This document shows, piece by piece, positions 16,942-25,221 of a stretch of 63,585 nt of DNA. Under the pieces are notes generated by a model, which had not been told where the DNA came from, did not search any database, and saw only the letters and a program-made list of their open reading frames with translations. The DNA lies in NCBI RefSeq assembly GCF_013019105.1, contig NZ_BLTE01000019.1, positions 1 through 63,585 on the forward strand, in the 5' to 3' direction. Source of the DNA: Fundidesulfovibrio magnetotacticus. Lineage in GTDB: Bacteria > Desulfobacterota > Desulfovibrionia > Desulfovibrionales > Desulfovibrionaceae. Every line of letters starts with the position of its first letter. The stretch's first letter is position 1. A program made the position numbers and the translations under genes.

Positions 16942-17370
16942 CTACTGCCCGCCCATGCCGCAGCCCGAATACCAGCTGTCGCAGCTGGAGAGGCAGGCGT
17001 CCATGTCGTACTTGCGCTTGTTCTTGGGGTCGGCCTTGCACTTGGCGCGGCACTCCTCAAAGGCCTTGCGGCAGTATTCGCGCGTCTCGGGCTGGCCGCC
17101 GGAGGCCTTGCGCCGCTCGCCCTTCACCGCGGGCGGCGCCACGGGGACCTCCTTGCCGGCCTTGTCCTCCGCCAGGCGCATTCTGGCGGCGCAGACCATG
17201 TTGCAGTCCACGCATTCGTAGTTGCAGGTCACGCTTGGGTCGCCCGAGGTGTCGGAGACGGTGCAGATCACCGTGCCGTCCGGGCGCACGCACTCGTAGA
17301 CGCGCTGCTGCTGGGCCTGGGCCGTGGCGGCCACGCAGAGCGCGGCCAGGGCAAAAAGAATCGTTCGCAT
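16942..17370 (-). CDS. Small secreted cysteine-rich protein, function unknown
   Basis: 142 residues. Signal peptide about 1-20 (ends A-T-A-Q-A). The mature part has 12 cysteines, in two clusters: Y-E-C-V, V-I-C-T, T-C-N-Y-E-C-V-D-C-N-M-V-C early, and E-Y-C-R-K-A-F-E-E-C-R-A-K-C, D-A-C-L-S-S-C, S-G-C-G at the end, split by a Lys/Pro/Gly-rich linker. This suggests two disulfide-bonded or metal-binding periplasmic modules. AAGGAG precedes the ATG at 17370. Divergent from the ClC gene. No family recognised. Confidence 0.8.
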   Translation of the reverse strand: MRTILFALAALCVAATAQAQQQRVYECVRPDGTVICTVSDTSGDPSVTCNYECVDCNMVCAARMRLAEDKAGKEVPVAPPAVKGERRKASGGQPETREYCRKAFEECRAKCKADPKNKRKYDMDACLSSCDSWYSGCGMGGQ

Positions 17371-17502
17371 CGCGCACTCCTTGAACGCAGGGATGATGGA
17401 CCCCGGATACCCCCTCCCGGAGCCTGGCGCAAGGTCCGGGCGAAAACCAGGCGGCCTTGTTTCGCGCCCGGCTCCGCGATAGGATGGACGCGGAGGCCGC
17501 CC

Positions 17503-18864
17503 ATGCACCCCCCCGAAACCGACCGCGCGGAACTCGAACGCGCCGACCCAGGCCGGGCCGAACTCGCCGCGCCCAGGCGCTTCGCCGCGCTTTTCGCCCT
17601 GGCCGCCCTCACGGGCGGCGCGGCCGGGACCCTGGCCACCGCCTTCCACCTGGCGGCGGACAACGTTCAGGCCCTGCGGCTTTTCCTGGTCTCGCACTCC
17701 GGCGGGCTGGCCTGGGCCGCGTCCATGCTGGCCACGGCCGCGCTGACGTGGCTCGCCGTATGGGCCGTGCGCCGCTTCGCGCCCGAGGCGGGCGGCAGCG
17801 GCATCCAGGAGGTGGAGGGCGCGCTGGCCGGGCTGCGCCCCTTCCGCTGGGCCAGGGTGCTCCTGGTGAAATTCGCGGCCGGCGCCGCCGCCCTGGGCAG
17901 CGGGCTGGCTCTGGGACGCGAAGGCCCCACCATCCAGATGGGCGCGGCACTGGGACGCCTCACGGCCTGGCTCTTCGGGCGCGACGCCCCCTACGCCCGC
18001 CACTGCCTGGCCGCCTCCGGGGCCGGGGCCGGGCTGGCCGCCGCCTTCGGCGCGCCCCTGGCCGGGGTGCTCTTCGTGGTGGAGGAAATGCGCGAGCACT
18101 TCCACTTCGATTTCGTCTCCTTCCACTGCGTTGTGGTGGCCTGCGCCGCCGCCCAGGTGGCCTGCCTGCTCCTGGCCGGACCTGGACAGGCCATCCCCAT
18201 GCCCGTGCTGCCAGACCCCGACACCGCCTCCCTGGCGCTGTTCCTGGCCTTCGGGCTCACCGTGGGGCTGGCGGGCACGGCCTTCAACGCCTGCCTCACA
18301 CGCACCCTGGACCTCTTCGAGCCCCTGGCCGCGCGCCCGCGCCTGACCGCCGCCCTGGCCGTGGGCGCGCTCACGGGCCTGTGCGCCTGGGCCTGGCCCA
18401 TATCGGCCGGTGGCGGCCACGCCACGCTCTCGGCCGTGCTGGACCACGCCCTTGCCGGTCCGGCCTGGAGCCTTCTGGCCCTCTTCGCCCTGCGCTTCCC
18501 GCTCACCATGCTCAGCTACGCCTCGGGCGCTCCGGGGGGCATCTTCGCGCCCATGCTGGCCCTGGGCACGCTCTGGGGCGTGTTTTTCGGCGCGGCGGCC
18601 CAGGGCCTGTTCCCGGGCGCGTGCCCTCCGCCGGACGCCTTCGCCGTGGCGGGCATGGGCGCGCTCTTCGCGGCCACGGTGCGCGCCCCCATGACGGGCA
18701 TGGTGCTCATCCTGGAAATGACGCGCAACTACCAGCTCACACTGCCACTCATGCTGGCCTGCATCACGGCGGCCGCCACGGCCGCTTCGCTGGGGACCCG
18801 GCCCATCTACCGCGTGCTCCTGGAGCGCGTGCTGGCCCGCGAATCCGCCACCCCGCCGATTTGA
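17503..18864 (+). CDS. ClC-type chloride channel / H+-Cl- antiporter
   Basis: 453 residues, about 10-12 membrane helices. ClC signatures: G-S-G-I-Q (first anion-site loop), G-R-E-G-P-T-I-Q with the gating glutamate, and F-V-V-E-E-M with the internal proton glutamate, which together favour an antiporter rather than a channel. The C-terminal G-T-R-P-I-Y-R carries the anion-site tyrosine region. No CBS domains, so about the ClcA/EriC length. GGAGG lies upstream of the ATG. The kup gene follows after 32 bases, so Cl- and K+ movement are probably co-expressed. Confidence 0.92.
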   Translation: MHPPETDRAELERADPGRAELAAPRRFAALFALAALTGGAAGTLATAFHLAADNVQALRLFLVSHSGGLAWAASMLATAALTWLAVWAVRRFAPEAGGSGIQEVEGALAGLRPFRWARVLLVKFAAGAAALGSGLALGREGPTIQMGAALGRLTAWLFGRDAPYARHCLAASGAGAGLAAAFGAPLAGVLFVVEEMREHFHFDFVSFHCVVVACAAAQVACLLLAGPGQAIPMPVLPDPDTASLALFLAFGLTVGLAGTAFNACLTRTLDLFEPLAARPRLTAALAVGALTGLCAWAWPISAGGGHATLSAVLDHALAGPAWSLLALFALRFPLTMLSYASGAPGGIFAPMLALGTLWGVFFGAAAQGLFPGACPPPDAFAVAGMGALFAATVRAPMTGMVLILEMTRNYQLTLPLMLACITAAATAASLGTRPIYRVLLERVLARESATPPI

Positions 18865-18896
18865 CACGCCAGCACACCGGCGCATACAAGCCCGCC

Positions 18897-20786
18897 ATGG
18901 CGTCCCATCCGACCGGCGAACCGGCAAGCACCAAGCGCACCCTGGCCCTGGCCCTGGGCGCGCTGGGCGTGGTCTACGGCGACATCGGCACCTCGCCCCT
19001 CTATGCCGTGAAGGAATGCTTCCACGGCCTGCACGCCATCGAGCTTTCGCCCGGCAACGTGCTGGGCGTGCTCTCGCTGATCTTCTGGTCGCTCACGGTG
19101 GTGATCACCGTGAAGTACGTCTCTTTCATCCTGCGCGCCGACAACAAGGGCGAGGGCGGCATGTTCGCCCTGGTGGAGCTTCTGCCCGCGCGCAAGCTCG
19201 GCCAGAAGACCGTGGCCCTGACCACCCTGCTGGGCCTGTGCGGCGCGGCGCTGCTCTGCGGCGAGGCGGTGATCACCCCTGCCATCTCGGTGCTCTCGGC
19301 CATGGAGGGCCTGGAGGTGGTCACGCCGGCGGCCGGGCGGCTCGTGGAGCCCCTGACCCTGGTGATCCTCTTCGGCCTGTTCATGGTGCAGAAGCACGGC
19401 ACGGCGGGCATCGGGCGCATCTTCGGGCCGGTGATGATCGTGTGGTTCTGCGTGATCGGCGGGCTGGGGCTCTGGCAGATCGCGGAGCACCCCCAGGTGC
19501 TCGCGGCGCTCAACCCCGTTTTCGCCGTGGACTTTTTCGCGCGCAACCACCTGCACGGCCTGCTGGTGCTGGGTTCGGTGGTGCTGTGCATCACCGGCGG
19601 CGAGGCCCTCTATGCGGACATGGGCCATTTCGGGAAGCGGGCCATCCAGCTCTCCTGGCTGTTCTACGCCTACCCGGGGCTGCTGCTGAACTACTTCGGC
19701 CAGGGCGCGGGGCTGCTGTCCGCCCCGGACATCGTGGCCAACCCCTTCTACGGCATCGTGCCCCGGGGCTGGGTGCTGCCCATGGTGGCGCTCTCCACCA
19801 TGGCCACCATCATCGCCAGCCAGGCCATGATCTCGGGCATCTTTTCCATCATCCGCCAGGCCGTGCAGCTGGGCTATTACCCGCGCGTGCGCATCATCCA
19901 CACCGCCAGCGACATGGAAGGCCAGATCTACATCCCCGAGATCAACGCTTTCCTCATGTGGGGCTGCGTGGCCCTGGTGCTCATCTTCAAGGAGTCCAGC
20001 AGGCTGGCCGCAGCCTACGGCATCGCCGTGACCGCCACCATGACCATCACCTCCTGCCTCTATTTCCTTGTGGCGCACAAGCGCTGGGGCTGGCCCCTGT
20101 GGAAGGCCCTGCCGCTGCTCGTGCTCTTTTTATGCTTCGACGTGTCCTTCTTCGGCTCCAATCTGCTCAAGATTTTCGACGGCGGCTGGATTCCCGTGGT
20201 CATCGCGGCCACGGTGGTGCTGTGCATGAGCACCTGGAAGGCCGGGCGCGCCGCCCTGGGCGCGGCCCTGCGCAAGGAGTCCATTCCCCTGGAGCTCTTC
20301 CTGAAGGACGTGGAGGCCAAAAAACCCCATCGGGGCAAGGGCACGGCGGTGTTCCTCTCGGTGTCGCCAACGGGCGCGCCGGTGACGCTCCTGCACTTCT
20401 TCAAACACACCAAGATGATCCACCAGAAGGTGGTGATCCTCTCCATGCAGTCTTCCGACGAGCCCTACGCCAGCCTGGGCGAGAACCTGGCCGTCTCCTG
20501 CCTGGGCGAGGGCTTCTACCGCGTGATCGCCACCTACGGCTTCATGCAGACCCCGGACGTGCCCCAGATCCTGGAGTTCGTGCGCTCGGCGGGCGTGGAC
20601 ATCGACCTGGCGGACACCACCTATTTCCTTGGCCGCGAATCGCTCTTCACCAGCGGCAAAACCTCCATGGCCCCATGGCGCAAGCGCCTCTTCGAGTTCA
20701 TGAGCCGCAACGCCCGGCCCGCCTCGGCCTATTTCAACATCCCGCCCGGCCGGGTGATGGAGCTGGGCGTGCAGGTGGAATTGTAG
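18897..20786 (+). CDS. kup: Kup-family potassium uptake protein
   Basis: 629 residues. K+/H+ symport. The N-terminal G-V-V-Y-G-D-I-G-T-S-P-L-Y signature, then G-G-M-F-A-L, G-E-A-V-I-T-P-A-I-S-V-L-S-A, G-G-E-A-L-Y-A-D-M-G-H-F-G, and 12 predicted membrane helices in the first 430 residues; the C-terminal 190 residues are the cytosolic Kup domain. The start ATG 18897 is chosen by homology to the Kup N-terminus. Second gene of a ClC-Kup pair and followed by a strong terminator. Confidence 0.96.
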   Translation: MASHPTGEPASTKRTLALALGALGVVYGDIGTSPLYAVKECFHGLHAIELSPGNVLGVLSLIFWSLTVVITVKYVSFILRADNKGEGGMFALVELLPARKLGQKTVALTTLLGLCGAALLCGEAVITPAISVLSAMEGLEVVTPAAGRLVEPLTLVILFGLFMVQKHGTAGIGRIFGPVMIVWFCVIGGLGLWQIAEHPQVLAALNPVFAVDFFARNHLHGLLVLGSVVLCITGGEALYADMGHFGKRAIQLSWLFYAYPGLLLNYFGQGAGLLSAPDIVANPFYGIVPRGWVLPMVALSTMATIIASQAMISGIFSIIRQAVQLGYYPRVRIIHTASDMEGQIYIPEINAFLMWGCVALVLIFKESSRLAAAYGIAVTATMTITSCLYFLVAHKRWGWPLWKALPLLVLFLCFDVSFFGSNLLKIFDGGWIPVVIAATVVLCMSTWKAGRAALGAALRKESIPLELFLKDVEAKKPHRGKGTAVFLSVSPTGAPVTLLHFFKHTKMIHQKVVILSMQSSDEPYASLGENLAVSCLGEGFYRVIATYGFMQTPDVPQILEFVRSAGVDIDLADTTYFLGRESLFTSGKTSMAPWRKRLFEFMSRNARPASAYFNIPPGRVMELGVQVEL

Positions 20787-20808
20787 GGAAACGCCCCCTC
20801 GACGCAAG

Positions 20809-20842
20809 AAAGCCCGGACGGCCATGCGGCCGTCCGGGCTTT
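20809..20842. terminator. Bidirectional terminator between kup and surE
   Basis: AAAGCCCGGACGGCC-ATGC-GGCCGTCCGGGCTTT perfect 15-bp stem; T-rich TTTGTTCTTTC follows on the plus strand and A/T on the other side serves surE. Confidence 0.9.
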
Positions 20843-20863
20843 GTTCTTTCGGCGGGGGACCGC

Positions 20864-21616
20864 TCAGCCGTCCAGGTGGGCCAGGGTCTGCATGACGGCG
20901 TGGTCGGTGAAGTCGAAGCGCAGGGGGGTGAGGGTCACGTGGCCCTCGGTGAGCAGGGCGCGGTCCTGCCCGGGGCGGACCTTCTCGGGCGGGATGACGC
21001 CGGTGAGCCAGTAGTATTTGCGGCCGCGCGGGTCGGTGCGCTCCTCGTACCAGTCGTCGTAGCCGGCGCTGGTCTGGGGGCAGACCTTGAGGGGTCTGGC
21101 CTGGTCCATGGGGCGGTCGGGAAAGTTGAGGTTGAGCACGCAGTGGAGCGGCAGGGCGGCCCAGTCGACCTTGTGCAGGAAGGCGGCGGTCCAGTCGCCC
21201 TGTGCGGCCAGGTCCTGGGGGCTGAAGTGGTCGTAGGAGACGGCCAGGGCGGGCAGGCCCATGAGCGCGCCCTCGGTGGCGGCGGAGACGGTGCCGGAAT
21301 AGAGGATGTCCACGCCCACGTTGGCCCCGGCGTTGATGCCCGAGACCACGATGTCCGGGGGCGCGGGGAGCAGCGTGGTGAGCCCCAGCTTCACGCAGTC
21401 GGCGGGAGTGCCGGAGACGCCCTGCCCGTAGAAGCCCTGCTCGTCGAAGATTTTCACGCGCAGGGGGGCCGCCAGGGTGACGGCGTGGCCCACGGCGCTC
21501 ATCTCCGTGACCGGGGCCACCACATGCACCGTGTGCCCGGCGCGTTTGAGGGCGTGGTAGAGGGAGCGCAGGCCCACGGCCTGGATGCCGTCGTCGTTGG
21601 TGAGGAGGATGTTCAT
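20864..21616 (-). CDS. surE: 5'/3'-nucleotidase SurE
   Basis: 250 residues. Dephosphorylates nucleoside monophosphates. SurE hallmarks: M-N-I-L-L-T-N-D-D-G-I at the start (metal-binding DD), S-A-V-G-H-A-V-T, V-S-G-I-N-A-G-A-N-V-G, Y-S-G-T-V-S-A-A-T-E-G and the later L-N-L-N-F-P. Length and start agree with the family. The ATG overlaps the TGA of the upstream small protein gene by 4 bases (ATGA), so here surE is translated as the third cistron of an AAA-ATPase operon; no independent promoter is evident. Confidence 0.95.
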   Translation of the reverse strand: MNILLTNDDGIQAVGLRSLYHALKRAGHTVHVVAPVTEMSAVGHAVTLAAPLRVKIFDEQGFYGQGVSGTPADCVKLGLTTLLPAPPDIVVSGINAGANVGVDILYSGTVSAATEGALMGLPALAVSYDHFSPQDLAAQGDWTAAFLHKVDWAALPLHCVLNLNFPDRPMDQARPLKVCPQTSAGYDDWYEERTDPRGRKYYWLTGVIPPEKVRPGQDRALLTEGHVTLTPLRFDFTDHAVMQTLAHLDG

Positions 21617-22161
21617 GGAACCTCGTCAAAAGCTATTTTGTACAATTCGTTGACGGTTATTTCGACACCTGGCTTGTGCACAGGCTGCATGAGGATGTTG
21701 TATGGTTTGAGTTTCCGCGCCTCGTTTTGCCACAGGCCGCCGATCTTGCCGCCGCCCGGAGCGACAACGTACGCTACCGTCCGCCCCCCATGGCCGGGGA
21801 TTCCCTTCGTATCTCCTGCCTTGCCGTGCCCAGCCGACACGAAGGACGAGCTTTTGCACAGGGTTTTCGCTGTACATGCAATCTGTGCGAAGGCCGTCCT
21901 GGTGTCGTATCCTTTCAACTCCGCCAGGACGAGCACAAACCTGCTGCTCTTACTTTTCTTGCAGAGGAACAGACAATCGCAACTCCGCATGCCCTGCTCC
22001 CAGACATCCCACTCGCTCAGTTTGAACCGAATGATGACATCCTCGGAATCCGAACGGCAAATGGGAAGACTCTTGCCCTTCTCCCCGCAGCGCGTGGAGC
22101 GGTCCAACTCGTGATCCTCGGGCAGGAACAACCGGGCCAATGCGTGGAAGGGACTATCCAT
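21613..22161 (-). CDS. Small protein with PD-(D/E)XK-nuclease-like signature, partner of AAA ATPase
   Basis: 182 residues; no family recognised with certainty. Residues 60-95 read as an acidic residue (D62), a hydrophobic strand, then A-E-L-K-G (E81, K83), followed by a helix with Q93. This spacing is that of the D...E-x-K core of PD-(D/E)XK nucleases with the extra helix Gln. The N-terminal 55 residues include R-S-T-R-C-G. The C-terminal part is basic with a Gly-rich loop (A-P-G-G-G-K-I-G-G). It overlaps the ATPase gene by 8 bases and surE by 4, so all three are co-translated. Lower GC than its neighbours. Catalytic function is inferred. Confidence 0.6.
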   Translation of the reverse strand: MDSPFHALARLFLPEDHELDRSTRCGEKGKSLPICRSDSEDVIIRFKLSEWDVWEQGMRSCDCLFLCKKSKSSRFVLVLAELKGYDTRTAFAQIACTAKTLCKSSSFVSAGHGKAGDTKGIPGHGGRTVAYVVAPGGGKIGGLWQNEARKLKPYNILMQPVHKPGVEITVNELYKIAFDEVP

Positions 22162-23290
22162 GCTTGCGGATGTCCCGGTTCATGAGGTCGTAGAACTCCC
22201 TGCCGATGGCGTCGAGAACGTTGTCGATCTCGTCGAGCTTGAGGAGCTTGGTGTCCTTGTCTACGATATCCGGCTCGTCAGCCCCCATGCAGTAGGCCGC
22301 CACATGGTCCGGGTTGATGGAGAACTCGCCCTCGGGCGGGTTGCCGTCGTAGGCGATGTGGGCCTGGATGAGGTTGTTGATGACGTAGAGGATGAAGGGG
22401 GAATGGGTGGTGATCACCACCTTGTGGTTCATCTTCAAGAGGTATGCGAGGGTTTCAACGACATGGACCTGCGCGGACGGGTGCAGGTGCATTTCCGGCT
22501 CTTCATAATAGAACACTTGTGGCACGGAAGAAGGGCCGAAGACACTTGCAAGGACAAAAAATGGCCATGTTGCCATCTGCCCTGAAGATATACCGCTGAG
22601 AAACAGTGGTCGCCCATCATCCGTTTCCCACCTCCAACCGAAATTGTAATGTTTTACGACACCTCGCAGGGCGTCCCGTTGTTTGTCCTGAAGAAGTCCT
22701 CCGGAATCTTCGTTTCCGTGACTCAGTCCCGCCATGTACTTGCTTTTGACATTTTCGAGCAAAGCACAAAATTTTCCGATCTGAATTGGCAGTTCAACAT
22801 CGTAAAGAACATTCTCTCGCTTGTCGCGAAGCACGGAAAACAGAAGTCTTTCCGACGGGAGGTAAATGCTGTTTGTCTTCGCCGACATTCCAAGGTCAGC
22901 CTTGTCATCGATCCACCGGGTCCGCCAACTGACCAATAATTCTCTTAGATTGCGACTCGGCACAACCTTCTGATTGACATCACCACGAAAAACCTCTCCA
23001 TCTTCGGACTCAAACTCTACGCACCCTCCCTCGGAATTTGCAAAGCTGGAAATGCTCGCACCGCGTATGTTTGAGACCAAGACGAGCAGCATGAAGTCGA
23101 TCCAATTTTCTTCATCCATCCCGTCATTGTGGAATTGCGCAGCAAACGACTTCAAATTGTTCGTATAATACAACAACTGCATCATCAACGACTTCCCGCT
23201 CGCCTGCGGCCCAATGAGCACCGTCAGACGGTTGGTTTTCATCTCGAAGTCCTTGATGGGGCCAAGATTCTTCACGCGCAGCTTTTCCAC
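22154..23290 (-). CDS. ABC/SMC-like AAA ATPase (AAA_15/AAA_21 type), possible defence ATPase
   Basis: 378 residues. Walker A G-P-Q-A-S-G-K-S at 27-34, ABC-signature-like S-G-I-S-S-G-Q at 232-238, Walker B V-F-Y-Y-E-E-P-E with D-loop-like M-H-L-H-P at 259-271, and switch histidine in T-T-H-S-P-F at 294-299. This is the overcoming-lysogenization/RecF-like ATPase plan, but with no Toprim domain. GTG start at 23290 after a G-rich ribosome site. Much of the gene (about 22430-23200) is markedly AT-richer than its surroundings, suggesting recent transfer. Followed by an 8-base overlap with the nuclease-like gene. Such ATPase-plus-effector pairs are common in anti-phage systems; that role is inferred. 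Confidence 0.82.
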   Translation of the reverse strand: MEKLRVKNLGPIKDFEMKTNRLTVLIGPQASGKSLMMQLLYYTNNLKSFAAQFHNDGMDEENWIDFMLLVLVSNIRGASISSFANSEGGCVEFESEDGEVFRGDVNQKVVPSRNLRELLVSWRTRWIDDKADLGMSAKTNSIYLPSERLLFSVLRDKRENVLYDVELPIQIGKFCALLENVKSKYMAGLSHGNEDSGGLLQDKQRDALRGVVKHYNFGWRWETDDGRPLFLSGISSGQMATWPFFVLASVFGPSSVPQVFYYEEPEMHLHPSAQVHVVETLAYLLKMNHKVVITTHSPFILYVINNLIQAHIAYDGNPPEGEFSINPDHVAAYCMGADEPDIVDKDTKLLKLDEIDNVLDAIGREFYDLMNRDIRKHG

Positions 23291-23339
23291 GTCCGCTCCC
23301 CCCGGCCCGGACCTCTTGCCCCGGCCTGTGGAAATCTGT

Positions 23340-23356
23340 AACTCAACCCACGAGTT
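23340..23356. promoter_or_regulatory. Short dyad in the divergent ATPase / HD-protein promoter region
   Basis: AACTC-N7-GAGTT between the divergent starts at 23290 and 23369. It could be an operator or chance; no -35/-10 pair is obvious. Confidence 0.3.
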
Positions 23357-23368
23357 GACCCCATACTA

Positions 23369-24424
23369 GTGAACCCCCGACAAGCTGGCAAGACGGTGAC
23401 CGACAAACGCATCTTCGTGCGCGACCTGAGCGTGGGCCTCCAGGTGAACGAGTGTTTCCTCGTGGCCCAGGCCTCCAAGGGCCAGGCCCGCAACGGACCC
23501 TTCTGGTCCCTCAAGCTCCAGGACGCCTCCGGCGCCATCGACGCCAAGCTCTGGTCCCCCGGAGCCCAGGCCTTCGACGACATCCAGGCCGGACAGTTCG
23601 CCCTGGTGGCGGGGGCCGTCACCGCCTATCGCGACCAGCCCCAGATCAACCTCGACGGCCTCACCCTCCTGGGCACGGCGCCCGAAGGGGTAGACCACGG
23701 CGACTTCCTCCCCGAAAGCGCCGAAAAGCCCGAGTCGCTCTACGCCAAACTCGAGGAACTGCTCAGCGCCAACATCGGCCACGCCCCCTGGCGGCGCTTC
23801 TGCAAAAAGGTGCTCACGGACCCCGAAATCCGCGCAAAGCTCCTGGCCGCGCCCGGCGCAAAGGCCATGCACCACGCCTACCGGGGCGGACTGGTCGAAC
23901 ACACCCTGGCCGTGTGCCGCGTGGTCCTGGCGCTGTGCCAGCTCTACCCGGACCTGGACCGCGACACCCTCCTGGCCGCCGCCGCCTTCCACGACATGGG
24001 CAAGGCCTGGGAACTCTCCAGCGGCCTCACCCGCGACTACACCGACGAAGGACAGATGCTCGGCCACATCGTGCTGGGCATGGGCATCCTGGAACCCTTC
24101 CTGCGCAAGGCCAGGGACCTCGACCCCGGCCTGGTGCTCCACTTCCGGCACATGCTCATCAGCCACCACGGCGAGCTGGCCTACGGCTCGCCCCGCTCGC
24201 CCATGACCCCCGAGGCCATGCTCCTGCACTTCGCGGACAACATCGACGCCAAGGTCCACCAGTTCCAGGCCGCAGTGGACGACCCCGAAAAGATCGGCGT
24301 CACCTCCTTCGTGCGCGGCCTGGACCGCTACGTCTTCAACCCCGCGCGCGTGCGCCCCGAAGCGCCGCAGCCCAGGAAACCCGAACAGGGGCCCAGCCAG
24401 TGTTCATTACCTTTGAAGGCGTAG
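23369..24424 (+). CDS. OB-fold/HD-domain 3'-5' exoribonuclease, YhaM-like
   Basis: 351 residues. An OB nucleic-acid-binding fold (about 12-95, F-W-S-L-K-L-Q-D-A-S-G-x-I-D-A-K-L-W) is followed by an HD phosphohydrolase domain (about 160-310) with H-T-L-A-V-C-R, F-H-D-M-G-K and H-M-L-I-S-H-H-G. This arrangement is YhaM-like. GTG start at 23369; ribosome site not clear. The 3' end overlaps tmk by 25 bases, so the two are co-expressed. Confidence 0.88.
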   Translation: MNPRQAGKTVTDKRIFVRDLSVGLQVNECFLVAQASKGQARNGPFWSLKLQDASGAIDAKLWSPGAQAFDDIQAGQFALVAGAVTAYRDQPQINLDGLTLLGTAPEGVDHGDFLPESAEKPESLYAKLEELLSANIGHAPWRRFCKKVLTDPEIRAKLLAAPGAKAMHHAYRGGLVEHTLAVCRVVLALCQLYPDLDRDTLLAAAAFHDMGKAWELSSGLTRDYTDEGQMLGHIVLGMGILEPFLRKARDLDPGLVLHFRHMLISHHGELAYGSPRSPMTPEAMLLHFADNIDAKVHQFQAAVDDPEKIGVTSFVRGLDRYVFNPARVRPEAPQPRKPEQGPSQCSLPLKA

Positions 24425-25035
24425 AAGGCTCCGGCAAGTCCACCCAGATCGCCCTGGCCAAGGACTGGATCGAAACCCAGGGCCGCGAGGCCCTGGCCAC
24501 CCGCCAGCCCGGCGGCTGCGCCCTGGGCCTGGAGCTGCGCCGCATCCTGCTGGACGCCCGCAACACCCACCTGGACCCCACCGCCGAACTTTTCATGTAC
24601 CTGGCCGACCGCGCCCAGCACGTGGCCCAGGTGGTGCGCCCCGCCCTGGAGGCCGGCAAGGCCGTGCTCTGCGACCGCTTCCACGACTCCACCGTGGCCT
24701 ACCAGGGCTTCGGCAGGGGCCTGGACGTGGAATCACTCCTCGGCCTGGGACGCCTGGCCGCGGCAGGCCTCGCGCCGGACCTCACCGTGCTCCTGGACCT
24801 GGACCCCGAACAGGGCCTAAGCCGCGCCAGGGGGCGCAACCACGCCGCCGGGGCCAGCCAGTCCGAGGGACGCTTCGAGGCCCTGGACCTGCCCTTCCAC
24901 CAGCGCGTGCGCCAGGGTTTCCTGGAGCTGGCCCGGCGCGAGCCCGCCCGCTTCGCCGTGGTGGACGCCTCCGGCGACCCCGTGGCCGTCTTCGCCCGGG
25001 TGCGCCAGGCCCTGGCCGCCCTGCCCTGGGCGTGA
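24400..25035 (+). CDS. tmk: Thymidylate kinase
   Basis: 211 residues. Phosphorylates dTMP to dTDP. P-loop F-I-T-F-E-G-V-E-G-S-G-K-S-T-Q at the N-terminus, T-R-Q-P-G-G (dTMP-binding loop, usually R-E-P-G-G), D-R-F-H-D-S-T-V-A-Y-Q-G, and a LID region with R-A-R-G-R. GTG start inside the preceding gene (25-base overlap) is fixed by the family N-terminus. Confidence 0.94.
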   Translation: MFITFEGVEGSGKSTQIALAKDWIETQGREALATRQPGGCALGLELRRILLDARNTHLDPTAELFMYLADRAQHVAQVVRPALEAGKAVLCDRFHDSTVAYQGFGRGLDVESLLGLGRLAAAGLAPDLTVLLDLDPEQGLSRARGRNHAAGASQSEGRFEALDLPFHQRVRQGFLELARREPARFAVVDASGDPVAVFARVRQALAALPWA

Positions 25036-25138
25036 CTCCCCCGCCGGACGCAAGCGACCCGACGCGCACGGAGCGCGCGTGTTCCGACGCCGGAAGCCCG
25101 ACTCCCGCCGGGGCGATCCCGGCGCCGCACTGGACATT

Positions 25139-25152
25139 GTTCCAATCGGAAC
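25139..25152. promoter_or_regulatory. Possible operator before the amino-acid binding protein gene
   Basis: Perfect dyad GTTCC-AATC-GGAAC about 70 bases before the start codon. No regulator assigned. Confidence 0.3.
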
Positions 25153-25221
25153 TACTCTTTGCCCCAGCCGCGCTTTTGGGGTAACCCCGTCTGGCAGAAC
25201 GAACCCACAGGAGGCCGCGAG

